Assembly: GCA_002732675.1 (NCBI GenBank)
Contig: NVRR01000026.1
Coordinates: forward strand, 1 to 22,337
Direction of reading: 5' to 3'
From: Sneathiella sp.
Lineage (GTDB): Bacteria; Pseudomonadota; Alphaproteobacteria; Sneathiellales; Sneathiellaceae
Length of the DNA stretch: 22,337 nt
The notes beneath the pieces are model-generated. The model was not told where the DNA came from. It was given only the letters and a program-made list of their open reading frames with translations, and did not search any database. Position 1 is the stretch's first letter, and each line of letters starts with the position of its first letter. Position numbers and translations under genes: made by a program. Shown here in pieces: positions 1 to 10,058 of the stretch.

Positions 1-34
1 AGCGGACGGCTCTAACCAGCTGAGCTACAGGCCC
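1..34 (-). tRNA. partial tRNA gene (5' half)
   Basis: Read on the minus strand, the first 34 bases form the 5' half of a tRNA: acceptor 5' strand GGGCCTG, TA at positions 8-9, D-arm GCTC-AGCTGGTTA-GAGC, base 26 C, anticodon 5' strand GTCCG, then C32 and T33. The window stops exactly before the anticodon, so the amino acid cannot be read. The acceptor and D-arm resemble isoleucine-type tRNAs, but that is a weak inference. The rest lies outside the window, to the left. Confidence 0.85.
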
Positions 35-114
35 TAAATTCGGTAGACGTACTTTATCAAGACGCCGGTGTTGGCTATTCGTGACTATTTAGCCTGTTAG
101 CCGCAAAGACGCAA

Positions 115-138
115 TTGGCGAAATCAAGGTTTCGCCAA
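115..138 (-). terminator. hairpin downstream of rpoD, probable terminator
   Basis: A perfect 9-bp inverted repeat (TTGGCGAAA / TTTCGCCAA, 6-base loop) lies 24 bases past the rpoD stop, between rpoD and the tRNA. The plus-strand side is followed by a T-rich run (ATTTTGTCTTT). The minus-strand side has only scattered T. It could terminate rpoD transcription without a classical U-tract, or work in both directions. Confidence 0.5.
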
Positions 139-161
139 ATTTTGTCTTTGGGGTGCTCATT

Positions 162-2231
162 TTATGTATCCAGAAAGCTGCGGAGTTTACGCGACCGGCT
201 TGGATGCTTGAGTTTACGGAGCGCTTTCGCCTCAATCTGGCGGATGCGTTCGCGGGTAACAGAGAATTGCTGTCCTACCTCCTCAAGTGTATGGTCCGTA
301 TTCATCCCGATACCGAAGCGCATACGCAGCACCCGTTCTTCACGCGGTGTTAAAGACGCCAGAACCCGCGTTGTGGTTTCGCGCAAATTCGACTGGATGG
401 CGGCATCCAACGGCTGAACGGCGTTCTCGTCCTGAATGAAATCTCCCAGATGGCTGTCTTCCTCATCACCAATAGGCGTCTCCAGACTGATGGGTTCCTT
501 GGCGATCTTCATGACTTTACGCACTTTATCAAGCGGCATGCCAAGTTTGACGGCCAGTTCTTCCGGGGTCGGCTCGCGGCCTATTTCATGCAACATCTGC
601 CGCGAGGTCCGCACCAGTTTGTTGATGGTTTCGATCATATGCACCGGAATACGGATGGTCCGCGCCTGATCGGCGATGGAGCGGGTGATGGCCTGCCGGA
701 TCCACCAGGTGGCATAGGTGGAGAATTTATAACCACGACGATATTCAAATTTATCGACAGCCTTCATCAGGCCAATGTTGCCTTCCTGGATCAGGTCGAG
801 GAATTGCAGACCGCGGTTCGTATATTTCTTGGCGATGGAAATCACAAGGCGCAGGTTAGCCTCGACCATTTCCTTCTTCGCCCGACCGGCTTCGCGTTCG
901 CCCTGCTGAACAGTGCTGACGATCCGGCGAAATTCCATCATGGGCATACCAAATTCCGAAGAAATCTTAATAATTTCGCCGCGAACTTCCGTGATGCCTT
1001 CAACCTCATAGGCAACGAAGTCTTTCCAGCCCTTGGCCCGAAGCCCGCTTACCTTTTCAATCCAGCTCGGATCAAGCTCGGAGCCGAAGTAATGTTCCAG
1101 GAAGCTAGAGCGGGCAACTTTATGGCGTTCCGCGAGCCGGAGCAACTTGCCCTCCAGGCTCATCAGGCGGCGGTTAATGCCATAGAGCTGATCGACAAGG
1201 GCTTCAATCCGGTTGTTGGTCAGATGAACGTCGTCCATCAGCTTGACCAGCTCCAGTTTCAGCTTCTCGTATTTCTTTTCCTGAACGTTAGAGATCGTTT
1301 CATTTTCAAGGGCCGCAGTCAGACGTGCTTCCTGGAGTTTATGAAGCTTCTTATACGTTTTGGCGATTTCATCAAATCGCTCAAATACCTCAGGTTTGAG
1401 AGTCTCCTCGAGTGCGGCCAAAGACATGGTATTGTCTTCAGCGTCATCCTCTTCTTCTTCTTCACGGGCTTTCGCGGCGGCTTTATCGCCGTCTATGTCA
1501 TCGTCTTCGTCATCGTCTTTGGTTTCGCCTTCTGCTTTATCTTCTTCAGATTCAGCCCCCGGCTCATCGTCATTCAGGCCCGCCGCAGGCAGTTCATTTT
1601 CTTCGCTATCTTCACTGAACCCTTCCTGCAAAGCTTTTTCCGCGGCCGCACCGGCGCCATAAGTCGCGTCCAGATCAATCACGTCGCGGAGTAGAAGCTG
1701 TTCTTGCAACATCAGCTCGCGCCAGTTCAGGATCGCCCGAATTGTCAGCGGACTTTCACAGATCGACCCGATCATCTTGCCGCGCCCGGCCTCAATACGC
1801 TTGGCAATGGCAATTTCGCCTTCACGGGACAGCAACTCAACGGTGCCCATTTCGCGCAAATACATGCGCACCGGATCATCTGTCCGGTCACCTGTTGTCG
1901 ACGCGGGCTTGCCCGGCGTTTCTTTTGCCGGCTTGGTCGCAACCTCCGCGCTCGCAACACTATCCGTGCTGGTTTCCTCTGTGGTTTCTTCATTTTCGAC
2001 GACATTAATACCCATCTCGGAGAGCATGGACATGGTGTCTTCGATTTGCTCAGAGGACATCTGATCCTGAGGCAGGACGGCATTTAACTCGTCGAAAGTA
2101 ACGTAGCCCTTCTCCTTTGCCTTCGCGAGCATCTTCTTGACGCCTGCCTGAGAGGCATCGATTAACGGACTATCAGGGGACTCGTCACGCTGATCTGATG
2201 TATCAACGGCTTCTGCGGTCTTTGTCGCCAT
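162..2231 (-). CDS. rpoD: RNA polymerase primary sigma factor RpoD (sigma-70)
   Basis: This 689-residue primary sigma factor directs RNA polymerase core to housekeeping promoters. In order: region 1.1 at about 25-80, region 1.2 at about 116-150, a long non-conserved region with a very acidic Asp/Glu tract at about 205-268, region 2 from about 454 ([10 protein letters not shown] start; the -10-recognition stretch [15 protein letters not shown] near 503-518), region 3, and region 4.2 at about 658-680 ([20 protein letters not shown]). All regions are intact. The ATG at 2229-2231 has AGGAG upstream (minus strand), though the spacing is long at about 12 bases. It is the last gene of yqeY-dnaG-rpoD, 69 bases after dnaG, the classical macromolecular-synthesis arrangement. 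I saw no strong separate promoter in that gap. Long ORFs on the opposite strand are shadows. Confidence 0.98.
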   Translation of the reverse strand: MATKTAEAVDTSDQRDESPDSPLIDASQAGVKKMLAKAKEKGYVTFDELNAVLPQDQMSSEQIEDTMSMLSEMGINVVENEETTEETSTDSVASAEVATKPAKETPGKPASTTGDRTDDPVRMYLREMGTVELLSREGEIAIAKRIEAGRGKMIGSICESPLTIRAILNWRELMLQEQLLLRDVIDLDATYGAGAAAEKALQEGFSEDSEENELPAAGLNDDEPGAESEEDKAEGETKDDDEDDDIDGDKAAAKAREEEEEDDAEDNTMSLAALEETLKPEVFERFDEIAKTYKKLHKLQEARLTAALENETISNVQEKKYEKLKLELVKLMDDVHLTNNRIEALVDQLYGINRRLMSLEGKLLRLAERHKVARSSFLEHYFGSELDPSWIEKVSGLRAKGWKDFVAYEVEGITEVRGEIIKISSEFGMPMMEFRRIVSTVQQGEREAGRAKKEMVEANLRLVISIAKKYTNRGLQFLDLIQEGNIGLMKAVDKFEYRRGYKFSTYATWWIRQAITRSIADQARTIRIPVHMIETINKLVRTSRQMLHEIGREPTPEELAVKLGMPLDKVRKVMKIAKEPISLETPIGDEEDSHLGDFIQDENAVQPLDAAIQSNLRETTTRVLASLTPREERVLRMRFGIGMNTDHTLEEVGQQFSVTRERIRQIEAKALRKLKHPSRSRKLRSFLDT

Positions 2232-2300
2232 TAAATTCCCACTCCTCGAAAAATGCCCATATACGCAACTCTGCTTGAGAATTGTTTAGGTAATAAAAGT

Positions 2301-4190
2301 TTAAATATCGTTCTTCCGGCCCGACGCCAGTCCAAAACCGTCCAGATCAGCTTCATTTCCAGCCGCATCCTGCAGTGTCTGCTTCGCCAGTTTCAAGCGA
2401 TCCATATTTTCTGCCGTCGCCTCGTCGCCCAATTGTCGTTCCGCCAATTGCAGATCCTTTTCAAGTCCATCGCGCTTGTGTCGCGCCAAAATATGCCGCC
2501 ATCCCGACAGCGCATCTTCATATGCAGCCGATGGATCCGCGAACCAATCAAGTGACGTCGTTACCGCGCGTTCTATGACCTTTACTTGCTCAGACAATTT
2601 ACGTTTAGCTAAATGGTGCGCCATTGCCTCATAGTCAAGAGATGATTCGATCGCCGCAATATCTATGATCGACCGTAGTAGTCTGTCAAGATGCGGGGCT
2701 TTAAGCTGCAACCCAGCAAATTCATCAAAGTAATTTTCTATTATTTCCGGGTGGTTTATCACCGTTAGCACCAATAACTCCTCACCCCGGCCGGTGGTTA
2801 CGGCGCCTCTTGATTTCAGTTGCGAAGGGCTGTTTCTATGCGAATCGGTTCGCTGATTCGCGAATCGGCCGAATCGGTTACCCGATTGACCCCCGCCATA
2901 AGGCTTCTGAGGAGTGGATCGTTGGGCCCGAAATGCCGTCCAAAGGCGGTCCTTGAAATAATTGCGATAATGCCCCTGCACCGTCGCATCAGTCATCTGA
3001 TCACAAAGCGCATAGAGCGACCGCTCCAGCGCCGCTTTTCGCTCCGGTGTATCAACAGGGCGATTGTCGGTTTCCTTGCGCCATAGGATTTCCGACAGTG
3101 GCGATGCTGTCTCCAGGACCTGGCGCATGGCCTCCGGTCCCTGATCGCGGATCAGGTCATCCGGATCCACTCCTTTCGGCAACAAAGCAAATCGCAGGGA
3201 AAAACCGGGCTTGAGCAACGGCAGTGATCGCTCGGCCGCGCGAAGTGCCGCACGCCAGCCCGCTTCATCTCCATCAAGGCACATAATTGGCTCTGCCGCC
3301 ATATGCCACAATATCTTCAGCTGATCTTCCGTAATTGCTGTGCCAAGAGGCGCAACGGACTGGCTAAACCCCGCCTCGCTCAAGGCAATGACATCCATAT
3401 AGCCTTCTGCGACAATGATATTTCCGGCATCAAACGCTTTTTGCCGAGCGGATGCCATATTATAAAGCACATGCCCTTTATGAAAGAGCGGTGTCTCCGG
3501 CGAATTGAGATACTTGGCTGGCGCATCTCCCAGTGCTCGTCCTCCAAAGGCGATCACTCGGCCGCGCCGATCGCTAATCGGGAATATCAACCGGTCGCGG
3601 AAACGATCATAGCTGTCACGGCCATCATCAGGCTTGATCACCAATCCGCCCTCAATCAATGTTGCCTCGGTGACACCACGGGCGATCAGGGCTTCTTTCA
3701 ACGCCGTACGAGAAGAGGAGGCATGGCCAAGGCGGAAGGTGTCAATGGCTTCAGATGATACCTGCCGTCGCTCCAGATACTGCCGTGCACCCGTCCCAGA
3801 CGGCGCAGCAAGCTGTGATGAAAACCATTTTGCCGCCAGCTCCATGGCTTCATGCAATGTTGCCGCACGTTTCTGTTGTTCCCGATCTTCGGGGCGTTCA
3901 ATCGGCATCGCCAGGCCCGCAATGCCAGCAAGCCGTTCAATCGCCTCCGGAAAACCGACCCCTTCCGTCTGCATGACAAACTCGATCAGGTCGCCATTGG
4001 CGCCGCACCCGAAGCAATGATAGAAGCCTTTTTCCTCATTGACGGTGAAGGAGGGTGTTTTTTCGTTGTGGAACGGACATAGGCCGGAATGTTCGCGCCC
4101 TTTTTTGGTCAGCTTTGTCCGCCGCCCAATGAGATCGGCAAGGCTGACCCGGCTTCTAATCTCTTCCAGAAACTGCGGCGGAAAGGCCAT
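2301..4190 (-). CDS. dnaG: DNA primase DnaG
   Basis: Primase synthesises RNA primers at the replication fork and docks on the DnaB helicase. The 629 residues are a normal length. The N-terminal CHC2 zinc ribbon has ligands Cys38, His41, Cys59 and Cys62. The catalytic core has the Toprim motif with Glu262 (AEGYMD) and the metal-binding DGD at 306-308. A flexible Arg/Gly/Asn-rich linker at about 420-460 leads to the C-terminal helicase-binding domain. ATG at 4188-4190 is preceded by GGAG at good spacing. It lies 81 bases downstream of yqeY and 69 bases upstream of rpoD, all on the minus strand, so co-transcription is likely. The linker-coding DNA carries an unusual cluster of GANTC sites, described separately. 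Confidence 0.98.
   Translation of the reverse strand: MAFPPQFLEEIRSRVSLADLIGRRTKLTKKGREHSGLCPFHNEKTPSFTVNEEKGFYHCFGCGANGDLIEFVMQTEGVGFPEAIERLAGIAGLAMPIERPEDREQQKRAATLHEAMELAAKWFSSQLAAPSGTGARQYLERRQVSSEAIDTFRLGHASSSRTALKEALIARGVTEATLIEGGLVIKPDDGRDSYDRFRDRLIFPISDRRGRVIAFGGRALGDAPAKYLNSPETPLFHKGHVLYNMASARQKAFDAGNIIVAEGYMDVIALSEAGFSQSVAPLGTAITEDQLKILWHMAAEPIMCLDGDEAGWRAALRAAERSLPLLKPGFSLRFALLPKGVDPDDLIRDQGPEAMRQVLETASPLSEILWRKETDNRPVDTPERKAALERSLYALCDQMTDATVQGHYRNYFKDRLWTAFRAQRSTPQKPYGGGQSGNRFGRFANQRTDSHRNSPSQLKSRGAVTTGRGEELLVLTVINHPEIIENYFDEFAGLQLKAPHLDRLLRSIIDIAAIESSLDYEAMAHHLAKRKLSEQVKVIERAVTTSLDWFADPSAAYEDALSGWRHILARHKRDGLEKDLQLAERQLGDEATAENMDRLKLAKQTLQDAAGNEADLDGFGLASGRKNDI
2841..2877. repeat. 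three CGAATCGG repeats with four GANTC sites, inside dnaG
   Basis: CGAATCGG occurs at 2841-2848, 2861-2868 and 2870-2877. Together with GATTC at 2855-2859 this gives four GANTC sequences (starting at 2842, 2855, 2862 and 2871) within 34 bases. GANTC is the target of the alphaproteobacterial cell-cycle methyltransferase CcrM. The stretch is in frame inside the DnaG linker, encoding an Arg/Asn-rich segment (NRFGRFANQR). It may be only a codon-level repeat in a low-constraint linker. Confidence 0.8.
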
Positions 4191-4271
4191 CTAATCTCCG
4201 ATCCCCACTTATCGACTTAACGACAGTTTGACATTGCGGTCCTTACCGCGACCTTTTTACGCCTCGGCACG

Positions 4272-4730
4272 CTAAGCGCCAAGTGCTTCTTTAACAATAG
4301 CGCTTGCCTTGGAAAAATCCATGCGGCCGGCATATTTGGATTTCAGGGCGGCCATGGTCTTGCCCATGTCTTTCAATCCTGCCGCGCCAATTTCAACGAT
4401 CACATCTTCGACAGCCTGCCGTATTTCCGCATCATCAAACTGCCGGGGCAGAAAATCAGAGATGATATCAATTTCTTCCTGCTCGGCGGTTGCAAGATCA
4501 ACACGTCCGCCTTTTTCATAAGCGGCGATCGACTCACGGCGCTGACGGACCATGGTGGTCATCATTTGGAGAATCTCTTCTCCCGTGATTCCTTCTTCCG
4601 CCCCCTTGTCGCGGGCAGCCAAATCCCTGTCCTGCAAGGTCGCAATGATAAGGCGCAAGGTAGAGGTTTTCCTCTTATCCTTTGATTTCATTGCTTCTTT
4701 AAGAGAGTCTTTAATTTTATTTCGGAGCAT
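4272..4730 (-). CDS. GatB/YqeY domain-containing protein
   Basis: This 152-residue YqeY-family protein resembles the C-terminal tRNA-binding domain of the GatB amidotransferase subunit; its precise role is unknown. Family hallmarks are the start MLRNKIKDSLKEAMKSKDK, the central EEIDIISDFLPRQ and the C-terminal GKTMAALKSKYAGRMDFS segment. I chose the ATG at 4728-4730 because family members begin with this MLR sequence. The frame does extend upstream to an ATG at 4796, but a promoter lies over that extension with its predicted start downstream of 4796. The Shine-Dalgarno sequence is weak. yqeY next to dnaG-rpoD is a widespread arrangement, so it probably leads that operon. Confidence 0.93.
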   Translation of the reverse strand: MLRNKIKDSLKEAMKSKDKRKTSTLRLIIATLQDRDLAARDKGAEEGITGEEILQMMTTMVRQRRESIAAYEKGGRVDLATAEQEEIDIISDFLPRQFDDAEIRQAVEDVIVEIGAAGLKDMGKTMAALKSKYAGRMDFSKASAIVKEALGA

Positions 4731-4781
4731 AAATACGAGTATCTGTTGTGAAGAAAGGCGCCATACTAACCGAAAGCGGGA

Positions 4782-4809
4782 TTTATAGCAAACCAATTTT
4801 TATTGCTAA
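4782..4809 (-). promoter_or_regulatory. predicted sigma-70 promoter of yqeY-dnaG-rpoD
   Basis: On the minus strand TTAGCA (4804-4809) is followed by a 16-base spacer and TATAAA (4782-4787). The predicted start is near 4775, about 45 bases before the yqeY ATG. This supports the shorter yqeY start. It lies back to back with the carA promoter. Confidence 0.5.
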
Positions 4810-4848
4810 GCTATTGATTTTAAAGGGATTTTTTTAACACGGAATTTC

Positions 4849-4877
4849 TTGACGACCCTCTTTAAACTGCTTATGTT
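4849..4877 (+). promoter_or_regulatory. predicted sigma-70 promoter of carAB
   Basis: TTGACG (4849-4854), a 17-base spacer, then TATGTT (4872-4877). This is one of the best consensus matches in the window. The predicted start is near 4884, giving a leader of about 65 bases before the preferred carA start. I saw no attenuator or terminator hairpin in the leader. Confidence 0.6.
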
Positions 4878-4950
4878 GCAGCGCAAATATCAGCATTCGG
4901 CCAAATGAAAAGTCGGCTCGGCGGAATATCGCATGAGGGTCCCTATTGTC

Positions 4951-6126
4951 ATGTCTAACTCGAACAGCGCCATGGATTTGAATACGGAACGGACAGCGAC
5001 GGCGGTCCTGGTTCTGGGAGACGGTACCGTCTTTCACGGGTTCGGCATCGGCGCTGAAGGTGAGACGATCGGCGAGGTATGCTTTAACACCTCCATGACA
5101 GGCTATCAGGAAAGTCTGACGGATCCCTCGTTCGCGGGTCAATTAATCACTTTCACCTTCCCTCATATCGGAAATGTCGGCTTTAACGACGAAGATATTG
5201 AAACCTCGGGTCTGGCCGCCGCGGGCTTGATTATCCGCGCCGATATCACGGAACCTGCCAACTGGCGCGCCGTCGGGCATCTCGATAGCTGGCTTACAAA
5301 GCGTAAGTTGACCGGCATATCCGGTGTCGATACCCGCCGCCTCACGCACATCATTCGCCAGTCAGGCGCCCCCAATGGCGTCATCGCATTCAATAGGAAC
5401 GGGGCCTTTGACCTTGACGATCTGAAAGCCAAGGCAGCGGCTTGGCCGGGGCTTGAGGGTATGGACCTCGCCAAAGCGGTGACATGCACAAAAGCCTATG
5501 ACTGGACCGAAACCAACTGGGATATTCACACCGGGTATGGCACGCAAGCAAATCCGAAACGGCATATTGTTGCTGTGGATTATGGCGTGAAGAAAAACAT
5601 ACTCCGCTGTCTTGCCGAGCTAGGGTGCCGGATTACGGTTGTACCGGCGACCGCCAGCTTTGACGAGATCATGAGCCACAAGCCGGATGGTATTTTCCTC
5701 GCCAATGGTCCGGGCGATCCGGCAGCGACGGGGGAATACGCCGTGCCGGTTATCCGTGATTGCGTGAACAGCGGGACACCGGTTTTCGGGATTTGTCTGG
5801 GTCATCAGATGCTGGCCTTGGCGCTCGGCGCCGAAACCATGAAGATGCATCAAGGGCATCGCGGAGCCAATCAGCCGGTAAAAGACCTGACGACAAGCAA
5901 GGTCGAGATTACGTCGCAGAACCATGGCTTTGTGGTCACGCGCGACAGTCTCCCAGATGGCGTTACGGAAACCCATAAATCCCTGTTCGATGGCGTCGTT
6001 GAAGGCTTAAACGTTGATGGCAAGCCGGTTTTCTCGGTGCAATACCATCCCGAAGCGAGCCCCGGCCCACAGGACAGTTATTATCTTTTTCAGCGGTTTA
6101 TAGATCTGGTCGACGAGCATGCCTAA
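4951..6126 (+). CDS. carA: carbamoyl-phosphate synthase small subunit CarA
   Basis: CarA is the glutamine amidotransferase subunit. It releases ammonia from glutamine and channels it to CarB for carbamoyl phosphate, the precursor of arginine and pyrimidines. From ATG 4951 it has 391 residues. The N-terminal small-subunit domain is followed by a class I glutaminase domain with nucleophile Cys282 (GICLGHQ) and catalytic His366 and Glu368 (QYHPEAS). I chose 4951 because GAGGG lies 11 bases upstream. An in-frame ATG at 4933 (6 residues longer) and another at 4972 remain possible. The stop overlaps the carB start by 8 bases, implying translational coupling of the two subunits. Confidence 0.97.
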   Translation: MSNSNSAMDLNTERTATAVLVLGDGTVFHGFGIGAEGETIGEVCFNTSMTGYQESLTDPSFAGQLITFTFPHIGNVGFNDEDIETSGLAAAGLIIRADITEPANWRAVGHLDSWLTKRKLTGISGVDTRRLTHIIRQSGAPNGVIAFNRNGAFDLDDLKAKAAAWPGLEGMDLAKAVTCTKAYDWTETNWDIHTGYGTQANPKRHIVAVDYGVKKNILRCLAELGCRITVVPATASFDEIMSHKPDGIFLANGPGDPAATGEYAVPVIRDCVNSGTPVFGICLGHQMLALALGAETMKMHQGHRGANQPVKDLTTSKVEITSQNHGFVVTRDSLPDGVTETHKSLFDGVVEGLNVDGKPVFSVQYHPEASPGPQDSYYLFQRFIDLVDEHA

Positions 6127-9100
6127 ACGTACCGATATAAAATCCATCATGATCATTGGCGCTGGCCCGATTGTTATCGGCCAGGCCTGCGAGTTTGACT
6201 ATTCCGGTACCCAGGCCTGCAAGGCGTTGAAGGAAGAAGGCTACCGGGTGATCCTGGTCAATTCCAATCCGGCAACGATCATGACCGATCCTGGTCTCGC
6301 GGACGCCACTTACGTGGAACCAATTACCGCCGATTTCGTGGAGAAAATCCTTGAAAAAGAGCGCCCTGATGCGATTTTACCCACTATGGGCGGCCAAACG
6401 GCGCTGAACACGGCTTTAGAACTTGCCGATCGCGGCACCCTTGATCGGCTCGGCGTTGAACTGATTGGTGCCAATCAGGAGGCCATCACCAAGGCGGAGG
6501 ACCGGGATCAATTCCGCACTGCCATGCTGAAAATCGGCCTCGATATGCCCTTGAGCGCCGTGGCACATACCCTGGAAGAAGCTTGGAAAGTGCAGGAAAT
6601 GGTCGAATTCCCCTGCATCATTCGTCCGTCCTTTACCATGGGCGGCACTGGCGGCGGTATTGCCTATAACCGCGAAGAATTTGAAACCATTGTCGCCTCC
6701 GGCCTTGACGCCTCCCCCACCACGGAAGTGCTGGTGGAAGAAAGTATCGTCGGCTGGAAAGAGTATGAGATGGAAGTCATCCGCGATAAAGCGGATAACT
6801 GCATCATTATTTGCTCCATCGAGAATGTCGATCCCATGGGGGTGCATACGGGGGATTCCATCACAGTCGCCCCGGCTTTGACTCTAACCGACAAAGAATA
6901 CCAGATCATGCGGAATGCCTCGTTCGCGGTGTTACGGGAAATCGGGGTGGAAACTGGCGGATCCAACGTACAATTCGCGGTTAATCCGGAAAATGGCCGG
7001 TTGATCATTATCGAGATGAATCCGCGGGTCTCCCGTTCCAGCGCGCTGGCCTCCAAGGCAACAGGCTTTCCCATCGCCAAAATCGCGGCAAAGCTCGCCG
7101 TTGGGTACACTCTGGATGAACTGGATAACGACATCACCGGCGTGACTCCAGCGTCGTTCGAGCCGACAATCGATTATGTGGTTACCAAAATCCCGCGTTT
7201 TACCTTCGAGAAATTTGCAGGCGCAGAGCCTAAACTTGGCACCTCCATGAAATCTGTCGGCGAAGCCATGGCCATCGGCCGGACCTTTGCGGAAAGCCTT
7301 CAAAAAGCATTGCGGTCCCTGGAGACCGGCCTCACAGGCCTGAACGAGCAGAATTTCCTCGCGCCCGGCGAACAGCACATCGACAAGCAGAAAATTCAGG
7401 CCATCCTTGCCTATCCGACACCGGATCGCCTGCTGAATATCGCGCAAGCCTTTCGTGAAGGGCTTAGCCTGGAAGAAATTCAGCAAGCCAGCAAATACGA
7501 ACCCTGGTTCCTTGCGCAAATCGAGGACATTGTCGAGATGGAAAACGCTGTTAAGGCTGACGGCATTCCAACGACTAAAGGCGGCCTTCTAAGACTGAAA
7601 TCCATGGGGTTCAGCGACAACCGACTAGCGGAGCTGGCGGGCACCCGAGAAGAGCATGTGCTGGCGGCGCGGCGCAAATTCGGAATTGAACCTGTGTTCA
7701 AGCGCATCGATACTTGCGCCGGAGAATTCCCGTCAAAAACGCCCTATATGTACTCCACCTATGAAGGCAATGAATGGGATGACGCAGTATGCGAGGCCGA
7801 GCCCACGGATGCCAAAAAAATCATCATTCTGGGCGGTGGTCCGAACCGGATCGGCCAGGGTATTGAGTTTGATTATTGCTGTGTCCACGCGGCCTACGCG
7901 CTGTCGGAAGCAGGCTATGAGACGATTATGGTCAACTGCAATCCGGAAACCGTCTCAACGGACTACGACACCTCGGACCGGCTGTATTTTGAGCCACTGA
8001 CAATCGAGGACACCCTCGCTATTATCCGTAAAGAGCAATCGAACGGCACTCTGCACGGCGTTATCGTCCAGTTTGGCGGACAGACACCGTTGAACCTTGC
8101 CGCCAGACTTGAAGCCGCCGGCGTACCCATCCTCGGCACGACACCGGATGCCATTGACTTGGCCGAAGATCGCGAACGGTTCCAGCAGCTTCTGCACAAG
8201 CTGAACCTCAAGCAGCCGGAAAATGGCATCGCCCGTTCTGTCGAGGAAGCCTTTGTGATTGCGGAGGAGATTGGATTCCCTATCGTCGTGCGGCCATCCT
8301 ATGTGCTCGGGGGCCGGGGCATGGAAATTGTCCGTCATGGCGACGCGCTGGATCGCTATATGCGCGAGGCCGTCAAGGTATCAGGTGATAACCCGGTATT
8401 GGTTGACGGATACTTGCAAAACGCAATTGAAGTAGACGTAGATTGCCTCTCTGACGGCGAAACCGTCTTTGTTGCTGGCATCATGGAGCATATTGAGGAA
8501 GCCGGCATTCATTCAGGTGACAGCGCTTGCTCGCTTCCGCCGCATACCCTTTCCGATACGTTGATAGAAGAAATCAAACGGCAGACGAAAGCCATGGCAC
8601 TGGCGCTGAATGTGGTCGGCCTTATGAATGTTCAGTTTGCCATCCAGGACGATGTGATCTTTATTCTGGAAGTCAATCCACGGGCCAGCCGGACAGTGCC
8701 ATTTGTCGCCAAAAGCATCAACTATCCCATTGCCAAAATTGCCGCCCGTATCATGGCCGGTGAAAAACTGGCGAGCTTCGGCCTTGAGTACCGTAAATTC
8801 GACCATGTTACCGTGAAAGAAGCCGTCTTTCCGTTCTCCCGGTTTCCCGGCGTTGACGTGATTTTGGGTCCTGAAATGCGGTCAACAGGCGAGGTTATGG
8901 GCATCGATACGGATTTCGGTTCGGCTTTCCTCAAATCTCAGATTGCCGCCGGCGTGACATTGCCAACTTCAGGCACTGTGTTTGTTTCGGTCAGGGATCT
9001 GGACAAGGGCCTGATCAAGGATGCCGTCGCCAAGCTCATTGACCTCGGCTTCGATATTGCCTCGACCGCAGGAACAGCAGAGTTCTTTTCTGAACAAGGT

Positions 9101-9361
9101 CTGAATGTAAAATCGGTCAATAAGGTGATGCAGGGACGCCCCAATATTGTTGACGCCATGAAGAACGGCGAAATTGCCATGGTATTCAACACCACCGAAG
9201 GCGCTCAGGCGCTTCGCGACAGTTATGATATCCGCAATACAGCATTGATGATGAAGACACCTTACTCCACCACCGTGGCCGGAGCCCACGCAACCGTACT
9301 GGCAATTGAGAAAATTATGACCGGAAGCCTTGAAGTGAAGCCACTTCAATCCTATTCTTAA
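6119..9361 (+). CDS. carB: carbamoyl-phosphate synthase large subunit CarB
   Basis: The 1080-residue synthetase subunit uses two ATP to make carbamoyl phosphate from bicarbonate and ammonia. The two homologous halves each begin with a nucleotide-binding motif ([18 protein letters not shown] near residue 13; [16 protein letters not shown] near 570) and contain an ATP-grasp domain ([11 protein letters not shown] and LGGRGMEIV loops). An oligomerisation domain lies between them, and a methylglyoxal-synthase-like allosteric domain occupies the last 140 or so residues. Length and motifs match the canonical enzyme. ATG 6119 lies inside the end of carA. The last codons contain an 8-bp hairpin, and the greA promoter begins just after the stop. 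Confidence 0.98.
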   Translation: MPKRTDIKSIMIIGAGPIVIGQACEFDYSGTQACKALKEEGYRVILVNSNPATIMTDPGLADATYVEPITADFVEKILEKERPDAILPTMGGQTALNTALELADRGTLDRLGVELIGANQEAITKAEDRDQFRTAMLKIGLDMPLSAVAHTLEEAWKVQEMVEFPCIIRPSFTMGGTGGGIAYNREEFETIVASGLDASPTTEVLVEESIVGWKEYEMEVIRDKADNCIIICSIENVDPMGVHTGDSITVAPALTLTDKEYQIMRNASFAVLREIGVETGGSNVQFAVNPENGRLIIIEMNPRVSRSSALASKATGFPIAKIAAKLAVGYTLDELDNDITGVTPASFEPTIDYVVTKIPRFTFEKFAGAEPKLGTSMKSVGEAMAIGRTFAESLQKALRSLETGLTGLNEQNFLAPGEQHIDKQKIQAILAYPTPDRLLNIAQAFREGLSLEEIQQASKYEPWFLAQIEDIVEMENAVKADGIPTTKGGLLRLKSMGFSDNRLAELAGTREEHVLAARRKFGIEPVFKRIDTCAGEFPSKTPYMYSTYEGNEWDDAVCEAEPTDAKKIIILGGGPNRIGQGIEFDYCCVHAAYALSEAGYETIMVNCNPETVSTDYDTSDRLYFEPLTIEDTLAIIRKEQSNGTLHGVIVQFGGQTPLNLAARLEAAGVPILGTTPDAIDLAEDRERFQQLLHKLNLKQPENGIARSVEEAFVIAEEIGFPIVVRPSYVLGGRGMEIVRHGDALDRYMREAVKVSGDNPVLVDGYLQNAIEVDVDCLSDGETVFVAGIMEHIEEAGIHSGDSACSLPPHTLSDTLIEEIKRQTKAMALALNVVGLMNVQFAIQDDVIFILEVNPRASRTVPFVAKSINYPIAKIAARIMAGEKLASFGLEYRKFDHVTVKEAVFPFSRFPGVDVILGPEMRSTGEVMGIDTDFGSAFLKSQIAAGVTLPTSGTVFVSVRDLDKGLIKDAVAKLIDLGFDIASTAGTAEFFSEQGLNVKSVNKVMQGRPNIVDAMKNGEIAMVFNTTEGAQALRDSYDIRNTALMMKTPYSTTVAGAHATVLAIEKIMTGSLEVKPLQSYS
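9330..9349 (+). terminator. 8-bp hairpin at the 3' end of carB, possible weak terminator
   Basis: Perfect inverted repeat TTGAAGTG / CACTTCAA with a 4-base loop, inside the last carB codons, followed by a mixed T-rich stretch (TCCTATTCTTAATTTC) rather than a clean T-run. It may attenuate carAB transcription before greA, or simply stabilise the mRNA end. Confidence 0.3.
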
Positions 9362-9365
9362 TTTC

Positions 9366-9394
9366 TTGACAAGCCTTATATGAGATATTAGTAA
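9366..9394 (+). promoter_or_regulatory. predicted promoter of greA
   Basis: A perfect -35 hexamer TTGACA (9366-9371) is followed by 17 bases and a poor -10, TAGTAA (9389-9394). It begins 5 bases after the carB stop, so greA can be expressed independently of carAB. Confidence 0.45.
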
Positions 9395-9458
9395 GGTTGC
9401 CGTTTTGAACAGGCGAGATTTGAGGCTTAGGCGCTCGCAACGTGAATTGAGAAATTAG

Positions 9459-9941
9459 ATGGACGCACAACGACTACCAATGACAGCCCCCGGGTTTGCC
9501 AGACTGGAAACAGAACTTAAAGAGTTACGCTCGACGGCACGCCCGGCGGTGATCCAGGCCATTTCTACGGCGCGTGAACATGGTGATCTTTCCGAAAACG
9601 CGGAATATCATGCCGCCAAGGAACAGCAGTCCCTTATTGAAGGACGGATTGCCGAACTTGCCGATAAGCTCGGTCGTTCCGAAATCATTGATGTCGCCTC
9701 CATCTCCGGCCGCCAGATTAAATTTGGCGCAACCATTCTGCTCGCCGATGAGGATACGGACGAGGAAACCACCTATCAGATTGTCGGCGAGGACGAGAGT
9801 AGCATCGAAGCTGGCCGCCTCTCCATTTCCTCCCCGCTTGCCCGCGCCCTTATTGGCAAGGAACAAGGCGATAGCATCGAAGTGACGACACCCGGCGGCT
9901 CCAAGGCTTATGAAGTTATTGACGTCAATTATGTCAGCTGA
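9459..9941 (+). CDS. greA: transcription elongation factor GreA
   Basis: GreA rescues backtracked RNA polymerase by stimulating transcript cleavage through the secondary channel. The 160 residues form an N-terminal coiled coil (about 12-75) whose tip carries the acidic residues Asp43 and Glu46 in [10 protein letters not shown], then a C-terminal FKBP-like domain (about 80-158, including [15 protein letters not shown]). Length is standard. The ATG at 9459 has only a weak upstream ribosome site (TTGAG); an in-frame ATG at 9480 would cut 7 residues. It has its own promoter and ends at a strong terminator. Confidence 0.97.
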   Translation: MDAQRLPMTAPGFARLETELKELRSTARPAVIQAISTAREHGDLSENAEYHAAKEQQSLIEGRIAELADKLGRSEIIDVASISGRQIKFGATILLADEDTDEETTYQIVGEDESSIEAGRLSISSPLARALIGKEQGDSIEVTTPGGSKAYEVIDVNYVS

Positions 9942-9963
9942 TTGAACGACAATTACTTTGCAT

Positions 9964-9994
9964 CACCTCGTCCATTTGGACGGGGTGCTTTTTT
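9964..9994 (+). terminator. rho-independent terminator of greA
   Basis: 10-bp stem (CACCTCGTCC / GGACGGGGTG, one G-U pair), loop ATTT, then C and six T. It starts 23 bases after the greA stop. Confidence 0.92.
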
Positions 9995-10058
9995 ATTGTG
10001 CACCACCCTTAACCTGTGATCAACTTGGCCATGCTCATAGATAACGAGGTGTGTTTCC

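Noticed and set aside
450..1694. 414-codon open frame on the plus strand opposite rpoD
   Set aside because: Low-complexity, Phe-rich translation lying antisense to the conserved sigma factor; it is a codon-usage shadow.
4200..4262. GCGGT / ACCGC hairpin followed by T-rich sequence between yqeY and dnaG
   Set aside because: The T-run is on the plus strand, where no transcript is expected; the stem is only 5 bp, so it was not called as a terminator or attenuator.
4731..4796. Longer start of the YqeY gene
   Set aside because: The extension lies over the predicted promoter, and family members start at MLRNK.
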